This document shows, piece after piece, positions 43,402 to 53,832 of a stretch of 64,000 bases of DNA (its first letter is position 1; every line of letters starts with the position of its first letter). Under the pieces are notes generated by a model, which ran no database searches, was not told where the DNA came from, and saw only the letters and a program-made list of their open reading frames with translations. Source of the stretch: Alopecurus myosuroides (Eukaryota > Streptophyta > Magnoliopsida > Poales > Poaceae); NCBI GenBank assembly GCA_028641055.1, contig CM054058.1, forward strand, positions 243,274,187-243,338,186. Direction: 5' to 3'. The position numbers and the translations under genes were made by a program.

Positions 43402-46400
43402 TTATTCCAAAAGTTGTAACAGATCAAGTATGAAAATAGCCATTTGAATTTGTTTGAGTTTGATTATGAAAACAAGATAAAACAGATGCAAAACAAATAG
43501 TAACAATTGCAACCAAAATAAAACAAATGCAATGAGATGATGACATGATGCATTGCTTGAAATAAAACAATAAATCAAACATTCTAAGGGGTATTTCATA
43601 CTTGGGATGTTACAGACTTCTTCTCCTATGGCAAATTGTTTGGAGGGATCATGCTCTATGAAAGCCACCATCTTGGTGTCTTGTGATGTCTTGAACTTTG
43701 CCCTTTCGTCTTCAGTACTCTGTCTTTTCAATGCTGTTCTGTCATCCGGGTCTGCTTGAGACCGGTAATGCTTGAGTTCCTCTTTTCTGCAAGCTTGATC
43801 AGCCATTGCTGCGTCTCCTTCATCGCACTCAGCCGCTATAACCCGGCTCCCATGTATGGTGATGGTCTGCTTAGGACCCGGGATTTTTAGCTGTAGATAC
43901 ACATAGCACGGCCTAGCCATGAATTTAGCATAAGCCGGCCTTCCGAACAGCGCGTGATAAGGACTGCGCAACTTGACCACCTCGAAAGTGAGCCACTCAA
44001 CCCGATAATTGTCCTTTGATTCTCCGAAAGCTACCTCCAATGCGATTTTTCCCTCGGGGCACACTGAATGACCCGGCACTATCCCATGAGAAATTGTTGA
44101 GCTTTTCTGTAGCTGAGACTCCTTGAGACCCATGCGTAAAAAGGTTTCCCAATATAGGATATTGATGCTACTTCCACCATCCATCAGGACCTTTTTCAGC
44201 TCATACCCATTGACCTGTGGTGCAACTACTAGTGCTAAGACTCCCGGGTGTTCTATTCTTTCTGGGTGATCTCTTCTGCTCCATGTTACATCCTGCTCTG
44301 ACCACCTCAGGTATCTCGGAACAGCCGAGGAAACCGAGTTTACCGCTTGTTTCAATATCTTTTTGTCCTTGTTAGAATTTCCTGTAGTATGCACGTGATA
44401 TTGACCCAACTGCTTGGGGTTAGCCTGAAAACCTCCGGCTCCCCCTTGGTTTTTACCCTGATTTCCTGCTGCCGGGTTACCGGCTGGGGGTGGGCCGTTG
44501 CCCGGGTTTCCACCTGGACCCGGCCCTCCTCCCCGACCTGCGCCTCGCATGGCTCTGTTCACTTCCTCGTTCTTCCATCTCTGTAGGTCGGCGCACTGCT
44601 CCAAGGAGTGGTTAGCCGGCCTACCGTTCCTGCTGTGTTTCGGGCACGCCATTCTGAAGATGTCCCAATTGTTACTCGGCCTTGGCGGCCCTTCATAGTT
44701 TCCTCCATTGTGATTTCCAGTGTTGAAGTTTCCTTCTGCCCTGGGTCTCGAAGACCCGGCTTCTGTACTGGCGACAAACTCGGAGCCTCCCTCAAACGGG
44801 CGCTTGTTCTGGCTGTTTCCGTTATTACCCGGTGCTGATCCATTGCCGGCTCTTCCATTATTACTTGTGTTCGCTTTTGCTTTTTTGTCGTCAGCTTCCT
44901 CTTCTGTAGTGTCCGTTGCGGCGTGCTTGTTGCATGCATCCATCAGTTCTCCCATCGTAACCTCTGAAGCATTCCGACTAGATTTCATGCGGGTTAACTT
45001 TTGCACTAAAGGTGTGTACTTGCACGTTTTTGCCATAGCTTGTAATGCATCCTTGGGCTGAATATCTGTGGATGAATGAAGTATTTCCATAACCCGGCGC
45101 ACCCAGCTGCGCGCCGACTCTCCCTTCTTCTGGACGCATCGTTCTAGGTCATCAATAGTGAACAACTTTCTGCACGTCCCATGAAAGTGCTTGATAAACG
45201 CAGTTTTCAACTCCTCCCATGACTTGATAGATCCCTCCGGTAGATTGGTGAACCATAACTTTGCTGCTCCTTCTGACATCATCAAGTACATGAACTTGGC
45301 TTGAAGATTCTCGGACGCATTGCGAATTGACATAGCCATCTCATAACTGCTCAACCATGTTTCTGGATCCATAGTCGGCTCATAGTTCACTACTTTACCC
45401 GGTTCTTTGAATTTTTCCGGGTAAGGTTCAGCCCTGATGCTATCCGACAGACACTTAGGCCCAGCCAGATTAGTCGGGGCCGGCCTTACTCGAGAAACGT
45501 GTGATCCTGCAGGGGGTGCGGCCGGACGCGGGACTGCTGGTGGCCCATGCACTGCAGACCCGGCTGCGGCTCTCCTGGCTCTGGAACTGTCCACGATAGC
45601 TTGTGCTGCTGATGCTGCTGGTACTGCCTGAATGCGGGGAGGAGGCGGCATTTGCTGCTGCTCTTCCCTCCGCCGCGCTGAACTTGTCTGGATATTGCCA
45701 GTGTTGCCTCGTTGCTGGCTGATATATGGCGTCCCATGCATTCCACTTCTGTGATCCGGGTAATTAACCTGCTGTGCCACCGCGGTACGCAATAGATCTA
45801 TCGCCCGCCGGGTCTCCTCTGCGTGGGGTGACTCTCTCACGGAGATTTGGTTTAACGCGAGTGTTGCTGCGTACACGTTATCCATGGGGTTGTTGTAATG
45901 ACCCGCTGGTGTGCGAAAACGTGATGGTGGTGGTGGTGGTGGTGGTAGTGGTACGGTATTGCCGGTAGTAACTCCAGTCTGTGGTACGGGTAACCCGGCC
46001 TGCGTGTCTACCGGTTGTACTCCTCCGGTTGTTGGCTGAGGGGCGGTTCCTTGGTTTGCCGCTGGGATCGGCTGATCCTGAGGCGTGATAAATAGCGCAG
46101 CCGGGTTTATGACTCCTCCCAATGCTGGTAATCTGGTTTGGTGCCTTTGATGTATTCTAGTCGTTTCCTCTCGGAGCCGGGTTTCCAGTGCATCCAGCTC
46201 GCGTTGGCGTGTGGCCATCCCTTGCCTTTCTGCTTCTACTTGCCTTCTCTGTTGCTCCAAAGCACGACGGGCTACATCCAGATCCCTAACACGTTCCGCC
46301 GCGTTTTCTGGAGTGATAACGGTGGCAAGAACTGTGGGATCTAGGATCAGATTGTTGTCGAACAAGGCTGGGTGCTGTGGATTGGAAGGACCCGCTCCTG

Positions 46401-47040
46401 GTGTCCGGTTTGCTAGGAATCCAAATGTGTTCGCGTGTAACTCGTTTTCCGCCGCTTGACTGGTAACCGATGCCGACTCTCCGTCAACCCGGGCCAAAAC
46501 CGGGTTCCCATTAGCCGGATCTTGCTGCTGGGCCAACGCTTGTGCTGCTCCGACCGCGGCCACGGTCCCGTTCTCCTGGTTGAGATTGGTCGCGGGAGCC
46601 GTGTAAACCGCAACCCGGCGCACGATGCTTGGCGCGAATTCATACTGTTGCTCTTCGCTGCTATTTTCCTCATACCGATTCTCTAGTAGATGCAGGATAG
46701 ACTCGGTATCATCTTCTTTCTCGACCCAGCCACGCGGGGTCCATGCCGGCTCCTCCGGCTGTTCCCTCTTCGTGGTGGGTTCTTCTGTTGGATCTGTCGT
46801 CCCAACTGATTCTTCTCCATCTGATTGAATGTAGGTGGCCTCCCCTGACACAGAATCAAATCCAAAGTCGTCAGGGATCGAACCGGAAGTACGTACCATA
46901 CCGATGAAGACGTTGATCCGGCCGATCGTCACGATAGATCCGGATTCGAGGTGATCCGACTCTGGCCCCCAGCCGGAATCGTCCACCATCTTCTCTCCTT
47001 CGTGGTCGGTGTAGATCTCGCCGATGACAAGATTCTCCAT
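43402..47040 (-). CDS. TE3 gag-protease, long open frame ending in TE4 LTR sequence
   Basis: The ATG at 47040 lies 45 bases inside the primer-binding site. The frame stays open for 1,142 codons to the TE4 insertion at 43615. It then runs 70 codons into the TE4 LTR, giving a chimeric, very hydrophobic tail. The N-terminal third is acidic, with a coiled coil (RRALEQQRRQVEAERQGMAT, near 46300) and a proline run encoded by a GGT-type microsatellite (45923-45952). The gag core is at about 45440-44940 (DPETWLSSYEMAMSI, AAKLWFTNLPEGSIKSW). A CPKHSRNGRPANHSLEQC knuckle lies near 44650-44590. The protease VLMDGGSSINILYWE lies near 44195-44150, followed by HALFGRPAYAKFMA. No stop or shift was found. 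Start codons further upstream fall in the LTR and were not used. Confidence 0.85.
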   Translation of the reverse strand: MENLVIGEIYTDHEGEKMVDDSGWGPESDHLESGSIVTIGRINVFIGMVRTSGSIPDDFGFDSVSGEATYIQSDGEESVGTTDPTEEPTTKREQPEEPAWTPRGWVEKEDDTESILHLLENRYEENSSEEQQYEFAPSIVRRVAVYTAPATNLNQENGTVAAVGAAQALAQQQDPANGNPVLARVDGESASVTSQAAENELHANTFGFLANRTPGAGPSNPQHPALFDNNLILDPTVLATVITPENAAERVRDLDVARRALEQQRRQVEAERQGMATRQRELDALETRLREETTRIHQRHQTRLPALGGVINPAALFITPQDQPIPAANQGTAPQPTTGGVQPVDTQAGLPVPQTGVTTGNTVPLPPPPPPPSRFRTPAGHYNNPMDNVYAATLALNQISVRESPHAEETRRAIDLLRTAVAQQVNYPDHRSGMHGTPYISQQRGNTGNIQTSSARRREEQQQMPPPPRIQAVPAASAAQAIVDSSRARRAAAGSAVHGPPAVPRPAAPPAGSHVSRVRPAPTNLAGPKCLSDSIRAEPYPEKFKEPGKVVNYEPTMDPETWLSSYEMAMSIRNASENLQAKFMYLMMSEGAAKLWFTNLPEGSIKSWEELKTAFIKHFHGTCRKLFTIDDLERCVQKKGESARSWVRRVMEILHSSTDIQPKDALQAMAKTCKYTPLVQKLTRMKSSRNASEVTMGELMDACNKHAATDTTEEEADDKKAKANTSNNGRAGNGSAPGNNGNSQNKRPFEGGSEFVASTEAGSSRPRAEGNFNTGNHNGGNYEGPPRPSNNWDIFRMACPKHSRNGRPANHSLEQCADLQRWKNEEVNRAMRGAGRGGGPGPGGNPGNGPPPAGNPAAGNQGKNQGGAGGFQANPKQLGQYHVHTTGNSNKDKKILKQAVNSVSSAVPRYLRWSEQDVTWSRRDHPERIEHPGVLALVVAPQVNGYELKKVLMDGGSSINILYWETFLRMGLKESQLQKSSTISHGIVPGHSVCPEGKIALEVAFGESKDNYRVEWLTFEVVKLRSPYHALFGRPAYAKFMARPCYVYLQLKIPGPKQTITIHGSRVIAAECDEGDAAMADQACRKEELKHYRSQADPDDRTALKRQSTEDERAKFKTSQDTKMVAFIEHDPSKQFAIGEEVCNIPSMKYPLECLIYCFISSNASCHHLIAFVLFWLQLLLFVLHLFYLVFIIKLKQIQMAIFILDLLQLLE
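43615..43619. repeat. TE4 target-site duplication, right copy
   Basis: GACTT directly after the 5' LTR end at 43614, matching 29611-29615. It falls in TE3 coding sequence just after the protease. Confidence 0.95.
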
Positions 47041-47084
47041 GTTCTTCCGAGCTTCTCCTGTGATGTAAACACCTTTGGACGCAG

Positions 47085-47102
47085 GCCCCACGGTGGGCGC
47101 CA
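47085..47102 (-). promoter_or_regulatory. TE3 primer-binding site (complement of tRNA-Lys 3' end)
   Basis: Same 18 bases as in TE1 (plus strand GCCCCACGGTGGGCGCCA), two bases from the LTR edge at 47105. Confidence 0.75.
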
Positions 47103-47104
47103 AC

Positions 47105-47579
47105 TGTCGTGGGATAATCACGGCAGACGTTACCGGGGGTAACTTATCTTGGGGCAAGACGACACAGGCGTTTGGGAGAGGGTTTAGCTCAGAGGAAAAC
47201 ATGACGATATGCGATCTGGTAGCCGGCAAGCAAGTCGCCGAGTCTCCGATCTCAATATATTAATCTCAACTCTCGTGTTACACTGGATACTCGATACCTA
47301 GCGATACTGCTCGGACTCTTGGGTTCCTAAACCTAACCTAGGGGCCGGCTTATAAAGCATCCGGATCCCTGGCCTGTTCTCCAAGGCGTACTCTGAGTCC
47401 TACCCGAACACTGCTTACAAAACCCTAAACTTCCTTACCGGAACCCACAATCCGGGTTACCAGGCCTACAATCTTGGGCCTTCTAGAAGCTCCTTTATCC
47501 TTAGCCGGGTCTTTGTGCAGCGTCCTTTGGGCCGAGTTAATCCTTGGCGTTGGGCTACCGGGTTATCATCCCTCCATCA
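47105..47579 (-). repeat. TE3 5' LTR (475 bp)
   Basis: Starts TGTCGTGGGATAATC and ends CCCTCCATCA on the plus strand. It pairs with 23461-23935. The adjacent CATAG at 47580-47584 completes the target duplication. Confidence 0.9.
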
Positions 47580-47584
47580 CATAG
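47580..47584. repeat. TE3 target-site duplication, right copy
   Basis: CATAG, exact match to 23456-23460. Confidence 0.9.
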
Positions 47585-48900
47585 CATTTAATACATGAGA
47601 AAAAGAGTCTGAGAGAATCAAAAGGTGCAAAGTTGTCCGTGTGACCGCACCGAATTTGGAGACCAAAATTTAGGCCAAAGTGGATGACACGGGCATTATA
47701 GCCAATTACAAAGATGTTCATAACGAAGAGGACGCCGGTCAGTTCATGGTCACGTGGGATGCCATGTCAAACATGATGTAGCTGACATCCTTGGACGACA
47801 CCATTCTGAGATGCTTAACGTTGTAAGTACTTACCCTCAATATATGCTAGTATATACACATGTTTTTTTGGCCGATGAAACTAAATCTATATATACATGT
47901 TACTCATATTTATATGCTTATTATGTAGGAAATATATGAGTCGGGCGAGGGAACAATCCCTTAAAGTAGTCTTCATGGACCATGCTTGTACTTCGCAGCG
48001 AGTGGTTGATCTTGAGGAGAGGCATATCGAGGATTACTTCATCCACGTGATGAAGAATATCGAAGAAAACGTTCTAATCCTATGTCCTTTTATGGGAAGG
48101 TAGAGTATTCATTACCTAAACTATTATTAGAAACCATTGATTCAATTCACTAGTAACTCAAATTAAGTACATATTTTGTAGGGATTGCTGCATTCTTGTC
48201 GTCATCTCAGTTGTGAAAGATGATGTGTACTATCTTGATTCTCATCCAGATCATAAGATCAATGTCGACCACATAAGCAGCCTTCTTGACAGGTGACTTA
48301 TTATTGTCCTCTACATAGACACATCATGTTTAATATATACACATCATCACAATATCCCTATATTAATTAATGTTGTCATTACTCCATCAGAGCATTTCCT
48401 CATGGTGTCAAATGAACCTATAAGTCAGAAGGATTATACCAGATTTACCCAACTCCTGAAATATCAAGTTAGTTTCCACCTGCCATATTCTAATGCATGA
48501 ACTCTGCTTTTTTCTGTTGGATATGAAAGTCTTATATATATACGCTATTTTCCCAGTGCCACCAACACCGGTCGGAATTCAACAAGTTTGGCACGTACAA
48601 TGACCAGTTCTACCAGCAAAATATGCAGTTAAGCGGGTTGTGTGTTGCCCATCATATGAACTTGATGATGGCATTGTCCCTGGATACGGAATTGGAGGTA
48701 GTAAAACAACTTCTATTTTCATTTTCCGAACATCTTAAGGTTTTGTGTGCTTTATACCATGCTCACTAGACTATAAAAATTATCAACAGTATAGGGGATT
48801 CGGAGCCAAGCAACTGTCGATCAGCAAGCTACGAATGCTCAGTGACGACATGTCTCATTTCTTGGTTTAGAAGGTGATGGATGAAGGGCCTGATGACATG
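47585..48900 (+). pseudogene. CACTA-type gene relic, part 2 (C48/Ulp1-like protease region)
   Basis: Likely exons lie at 47585-47822, 47928-48101, 48182-48291, about 48388-48470, 48556-48696 and 48787-48900, with GT donors after most. The protease-like region reads YFIHVMKNIEENVLILCPFM, then VVKDDVYYLDSHPD with the catalytic-type Asp, and QQNMQLSGLCVAHHMNLMM at the usual Cys position. It ends ISKLRMLSDDMSHFLV, like the helical tail of these proteins. The His expected before the first strand is not clear (CPFMGRDC). Stops occur near 47673, 47778 and 48870. Together with part 1 this is the two-domain gene typical of CACTA transposons, and it is no longer functional. Confidence 0.55.
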
Positions 48901-49499
48901 TGATAACATATTTGTGGTTACAGAGTGAACATGATGTTCCAATTTGTGCTTTTGTGACCTCATTCGAATGTTCTACACTTTGGTTCATGCACTGTTAATT
49001 CATGTCATAAACTCAGCATTATCGTGAATGTACTGCAATGGAATTGAGCTTAATTATCAATATATTTACAAATTCATTGTTTAGTTTAAATATTTGGTAT
49101 AATCTCAAAATAGCTTGCATATTGCCATGCATTTTCTCTATCCGGAGAAGGCTGCAAAATTTCAGACAATAATGGCGCATCCGAACTTAACAAAGGTCGG
49201 TTATAGCCGACTCAAGGATGGTGCAAAAAAAAAACAAATGTGCAACCTCCAAATAACTCCAGACTCTCCAGTGGAGAGTCAGGTACAAACTGAAACTGTC
49301 TCTGTCTAGAGCGATGCTGCCCTTTATTTGAACTGGCTCGCCATTCTGTGGACCATCTAGAATATCTCGGAACATATAAAGGCTAGACCATCTAATTGAT
49401 ATCGGACAGTCTGACATAGGTGGAGTCGGCCGTCATAACGACCCGCCTCTAAGTGGTGTGTCGGGTATTTGTTTCAGCCGCTTCCGATGTATACCTTAT
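48901..49499. other. 3' untranslated part of the CACTA-like relic
   Basis: Mostly AT-rich noncoding sequence. A 64-codon frame at 49115-49309 (MHIAMHFLYPEKAAKF) has no recognisable family and is probably chance. GC content rises after 49400. Confidence 0.4.
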
Positions 49500-49666
49500 C
49501 AGAGGGGCCATTTTAAAACCCGTCCGAGGGATGCCGTTTCCCAGACGGGCCTTGAAACCGGCTCCCCGTGGGCCTGATTATTAGCACCTTATGCAGCGAG
49601 CCGGTCGGGGGACTGCCTCAGGCCTATGTACGAGAAATGGCTGAGATTGTGGGTATCGTAGTAGTG
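49500..49666. repeat. Possible right terminus of the CACTA element
   Basis: Read outward, the sequence ends CGTAGTAGTG at 49657-49666, the complement of a CACTACTACG terminus. Within 160 bases inward are CCCGTCCGAGG and CCAGACGGGCC, short GC-rich motifs of the subterminal kind. Retrotransposon gag sequence begins immediately after 49666. The left terminus was not found, so this stays tentative. Confidence 0.4.
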
Positions 49667-51481
49667 ATAACAACTTGCCTTGGAGATGTGGAAAGTAGTG
49701 TTTTAAAACTGAAATTATTTCCTTTTTCACTTAGAGGAAAGGCCAAAGAATGGTTACTTTCACTACCTACAGCTAGTATAAAGTCTTGGGATGATTTAAA
49801 AGAAGCTTTCATTAAGAAATATTATCCTCCCGTTAAAATTTTGCAAAATAGGAATAATATCCTCTCATTTAGGCAAAATGATAATGAACATGTAGCCATG
49901 GCATGGGATAGAATTAAATTAATGCTTAGAACATGCCCATCACATGGAGTAAATGAATGGACCATACTACACTCTTTTTATAATGGTCTAAACTACATGT
50001 CTAGAAATATACTTGATTCTGCTGCTGGAGGTGCCTTTATGAGTAAAACTGTATGAGAGGCTAAGAGCATATTAGAAAGCATATTGCAAAATTATAGTCA
50101 ATGGAATACTGAAAGAGCACCCAATCCCACTAAGAAAATAAACTCAATTGAAGAAACCAATGATTTGTCTTCTAAAATGGACACTATTCTTGCCTTTATT
50201 AATAAACAAAATATGGAGAATGTGCCTTTGCAGGAGCTAGTTGGTAGTAATTCTGAAAGTGTGGATGTTAATTTTGTTAGGAATTATGGTAGAAATGGTT
50301 TTGGTAATTCTTACAATTCATATAGTAAACCTCCTTATGTGCCAAATAAACCTTTTGTTCCATATCCTAATGCTAATGAAAATAACTGGAAGCCTTCTAG
50401 TGAAATTTCTGAATCTAATAAATTGCTTATGGAACAAGTTGCTAGTCACAATGCTATGATACATGAGTTAAATAAGTCTATTGCATCCATTAGTAGTGAT
50501 ATTAAATGATTGCAACTTCAATCTTCGAATTTAGATAAAGCATTGTCAAAATTAGCTGATAATCAAGCAACTCTATTAAGCATGTCAGCAGGAAAGCCAC
50601 AAGCACAACCTAGTGTAGGAATGAATTATATTACTATTGCTGCTCCTATTATTGAGAACATTGATCATATTTCTGAGAATACAAGTGAGCATGTCCCTAC
50701 TAGCTTATAAGAAACTTTGAATGAAATAGTGAAGTACCCTGAATATTTACTTCCATATATGTCTTATCTTGCTAGCAAAGATGAAATTAGTCCTCATGAA
50801 TCAAGCATGCTAGCTAAATTAGAGAGTAAAGTAGAGGAAATTATGATGCTTACTGAAATTAAGGATCCATTGCTTGATTTAGAAAAAAGTAGCTTGCAAG
50901 AACTTATTGCTACTCTACAAAAATTTGCTAGTGATCCCACTATAAATGTTAATCAACCTGGCTTTGGATCTTATATTGCTAATCATGTCTTGCAAGAAAA
51001 AATTTCTAGGTACAAGAATGAGGCCATGATACCTCCTAAGCTTGGGGATGCATGGATCCCCAAGGTGCTAGTTTCAATTGGAAAAGAAATTCACCATGCT
51101 ATGTTAGATCTAGGTTCTAGTGTATCGGTACTCTCTAAAGAATTATATGAATTGCTAGAACTAGAAAATTTAGAAAAGTGCTCAAGTGAATTTGTCCTTG
51201 CTGATAACTCTACTAAACATGCTGTAGGACAAGTAAAAGATGTTATGATTGAATTGCACATGACTTTCGTACCCGTTGATTTCATTATTATGGATATAGG
51301 TGATAAATCCCCTAGTCCTATTATTTTGGGTAGACCTTTTCTTCGTACTACAGGTGCAATCATAGACTCCAAGGAAGGGGATGTCAAGTTTCAGTTCCCT
51401 CACAAGAAAAGCATGGAGCACTTCCCAAGGAAGAGGGGCACGCTGAAGAACAAGCTCCCTCATGAGCTTTATCCCTCCTGA
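49667..51481 (+). pseudogene. TE5 gag and protease, one frame with three stops
   Basis: All of 49667-51481 is readable in a single frame, interrupted only by stops at 50054-50056, 50507-50509 and 50708-50710. The gag core reads LKLKLFPFSLRGKAKEWLLS, WDDLKEAFIKKYYPPVKIL and WTILHSFYNGLNYMSRNILD. A linker rich in Asn follows (NSYNSYSKPPYVPNKPF). The protease active site MLDLGSSVSVLSKELY is at about 51107, and IILGRPFLRTTGAIID closes the domain. Replacement of the usual DTGA by DLGS is seen in Athila-type plant elements. Gag would normally have about 200 more N-terminal residues. Confidence 0.8.
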
Positions 51482-53832
51482 TTATCAAGTAAGTAAAGCC
51501 TAGCTATATGGCTATAAAGAAAGCGCTTTACGGGAGGCAAACCGGTTGTTTTTGTTTGGATTTTCCTAGTGTCCTCTTGCTGTCTCAAGATATTAGTTTT
51601 TTTTTAATTCTTGAGTTTTCAATAAAGAGTCAAGTCAAACCCATTTGGACTTATAAGTTGCTATCCTAGTGCATGAAATTTCTGTTTCAGCACGAGTCTG
51701 CTCACCGTATGATTTTACGTTTTTTTATTGGTATGTCGGATTGAGCTAATTTTTTAGTATGTTCTGCAACTTTTCGTCCTCTGTAAGCACGAAAATTGGC
51801 TTAATTTTTTGACGAGTCTAGCTTAGGGAAAAACGTTCGTTTTGCTGCTGCTGCTTTTCTGGACAGATTCTGCCTTCTTTTGTTTTATGCACTCTTTGGG
51901 CTTGGGAATCAAATTTCCATGATCCTTTCAAGCAAGAGAGTGAACATACAACATAATGAACCTTATTGTCTATCTACTGGAGCATTTGATTTGGAATTTT
52001 GCACAGCAAGCATGTGATTTGTTTGTCCTTGCTAATCTCACCCCACAGAAAAAGAATGGGAGAAACATGTTTTGTGAAGTTTTTTCACAGGGAATAGAGG
52101 AGCTGCGCCTCAAGACATCCAAGAATGGTGAAAGACATAAGCTTGGGGATGTGATGAACACCCCACTGGAGCTACACTCTTTTGGTTAGCACACGTCTAC
52201 TTTCTGTTTTTCTAAGCAAAGCATTTATCGTAGAGACTTGAAGCGTCTAGTTTTTGTTTTTATTTTTGTTTTGATAAGACCACCACCATCATTTTGTATG
52301 AGATTGAGCTACTGGAGTTTGGGGTTGGAATGTATTGTATGATAGTATTATGACTTGGAATAGGGATGCCATGGTTGATTTGAAGAGCTACATATGTTTG
52401 CATGATTTATAGGCTTTTTATGTGTAGAAATTTGCAATAATGTTGTCTTGAGCTATCTCTTATTCATGTCCTTGATGTTAATTGCTGGTTTATTTAGTTT
52501 GTCATGAAATGAGTAGTTCTATGGACATATGCATGCATAGTAGCTGGTCAACTATCTCCCTCTTGCTAGCCCAAAAATTTAAAAATTCCAACAAGTAAAA
52601 ACTTGTTTCCAACACTCCTTAGCCAAGTATTTCCAGTGAGTCCACCATATCTTCCCATTAGCTTCATTGATATTCCGAGTATGTTCACCATGTTATTGTG
52701 TTATTTATGTTCTAAATTAAGATATTCACTTTATTAATTGTCATGGGTTGAACTTGGGATAGGACTCTCACGAACTTTTGAAGGCACACTTTACTTTTTT
52801 ATGCATCTAATAAACATGGCCCAATAATGGGAGCCACAAGTTTTGCGTTTGACAAGTGTGTGGTTGGGAGCTAGCTATAAACGTGTATCACCGGAAAGCT
52901 TTCAACATTGCACAAATTTTTTACATTTGGTTGATATCATGTACTTTTGTTTTTGGACTCCTGCCATGCCGAAATGAAATAGAGGAATAGTAAGTTTTGA
53001 TGAGTAAGTATCTATATGACTAGAGAAACGCATTGGGCCGCTAACCCAAGCCATGCTTTATCATGGTGGTAATTTACTTACAGCTTGAGTGACTCTACAA
53101 CACATCCTATAATAAAATAAGAAGCTATACATAATAGTGAATGAAAATAAAAAGGATGATGAGTCTACTCCGTTTGTTCATCTTGTCATTGTAACATGGG
53201 CTTGTTTCCATGTCATGGGGCAAGAGGTACCTCTTTGCGGTTCTCTATGATGTCATTAATACTTATTATGATTGTACAAAGCTTATTAGGAATCTTAAGT
53301 TGAGTAATCATGGAGTAGGTTTTCGCACTCACGGGGCATGAGGCTTTGAACCACCTTGTCATTCTCATTACTTCAATACTCACAATTTTAAGATGCTAGT
53401 GATAAAGGGGCAATGAGAGTCCTAGATCAATGGATACCACATTTCAATTAGTAATTTTAGTTGAATAATTTAGAGGCTAAATAAGACTTGATCATGTTTT
53501 ACCTCTACTCAATTTTCTCCAAAGTGTCCACCATATTTTCTATTCTCCATTATGCTATTCTTTGACCAATATAGGATTTTATTTTTCATTTTGTGTATGC
53601 ATTTGGTCCATAGTGCTTTTATTTCATTATACACTTTGTGAACTTTCATGAAGCATCTTTGCTTGCATATTTGATATTTCTTACAACATGAATTGTATAT
53701 TGCTACTCATTTCTAGTATTAATCATTTGATTATATGTAGCATGAATAATCCTCCTTGATATCCCATGATTGTTTCAATATGCAAAACCCATCTTAGTTG
53801 TATCACCTTCATACTCGAGGACGAGCATGGGT
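51482..53832. other. TE5 long 3' noncoding region
   Basis: About 2.35 kb of AT-rich sequence without domain-bearing frames. Shortly after the gag stop comes GCGCTTTACGGGAGGC, a motif like that following pol in many Athila-type grass elements. The 14-mer TAAGCTTGGGGATG, identical to the functional polypurine tract, occurs internally at 52138-52151. Confidence 0.6.

Larger units (their letters stand above)
29616..43614 (-). mobile_element. TE4: Tekay-type chromovirus (Ty3/gypsy), complete but defective, nested in TE3
   Basis: The 14.0-kb unit has LTRs of 4,636 and 3,538 bp, exact five-base duplications, an initiator-tRNA-Met primer-binding site and a G-rich polypurine tract. The internal region (minus strand) holds an extra leader ORF, gag with CCHC knuckle, protease, RT, RNase H, integrase and a C-terminal chromodomain. 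Large LTRs and the chromodomain fit the Tekay/Del clade. Aligned LTR parts differ at about 20 sites in 3.5 kb, about 0.2 million years at the usual rate. Confidence 0.93.
40077..43614 (-). repeat. TE4 5' LTR (3,538 bp, internally deleted)
   Basis: The ends match the left LTR exactly (TGTCGCACCC ... GATGTTACA). It lacks about 1.1 kb that is present at 31650-32758 and has a short TTTAGG filler at the joint (42106-42124). The minus-strand TATA box lies near 42775-42766. The rest aligns with about 20 substitutions and one single-base indel. Confidence 0.93.
23461..47579 (-). mobile_element. TE3: gypsy (Tat-lineage) element, gag-protease plus antisense gene, no pol; hosts TE4
   Basis: Two 475-bp LTRs differ at about seven positions and are flanked by exact CATAG duplications. 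Without the nested TE4 the element is about 10.1 kb. The minus strand carries one long gag-protease frame (47040 to 43615). It then has only a short RT vestige at 29610-29495 and about 1.1 kb of noncoding DNA before the 3' end of a plus-strand Transposase_28 gene. RNase H and integrase are absent. At 1.3e-8 per site per year the LTR divergence gives about 0.6 million years. Confidence 0.9.

Noticed and set aside
43402..43614. Hydrophobic tail of the TE3 ORF as an envelope-like membrane domain
   Set aside because: It is encoded by the LTR of the inserted TE4 and appears again as a shadow ORF at 34039-34347. It is an accident of insertion.
51956..52189. 77-codon ORF in the TE5 3' region
   Set aside because: Unusual composition, no domain, and it spans the internal polypurine-tract copy. 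Probably chance.
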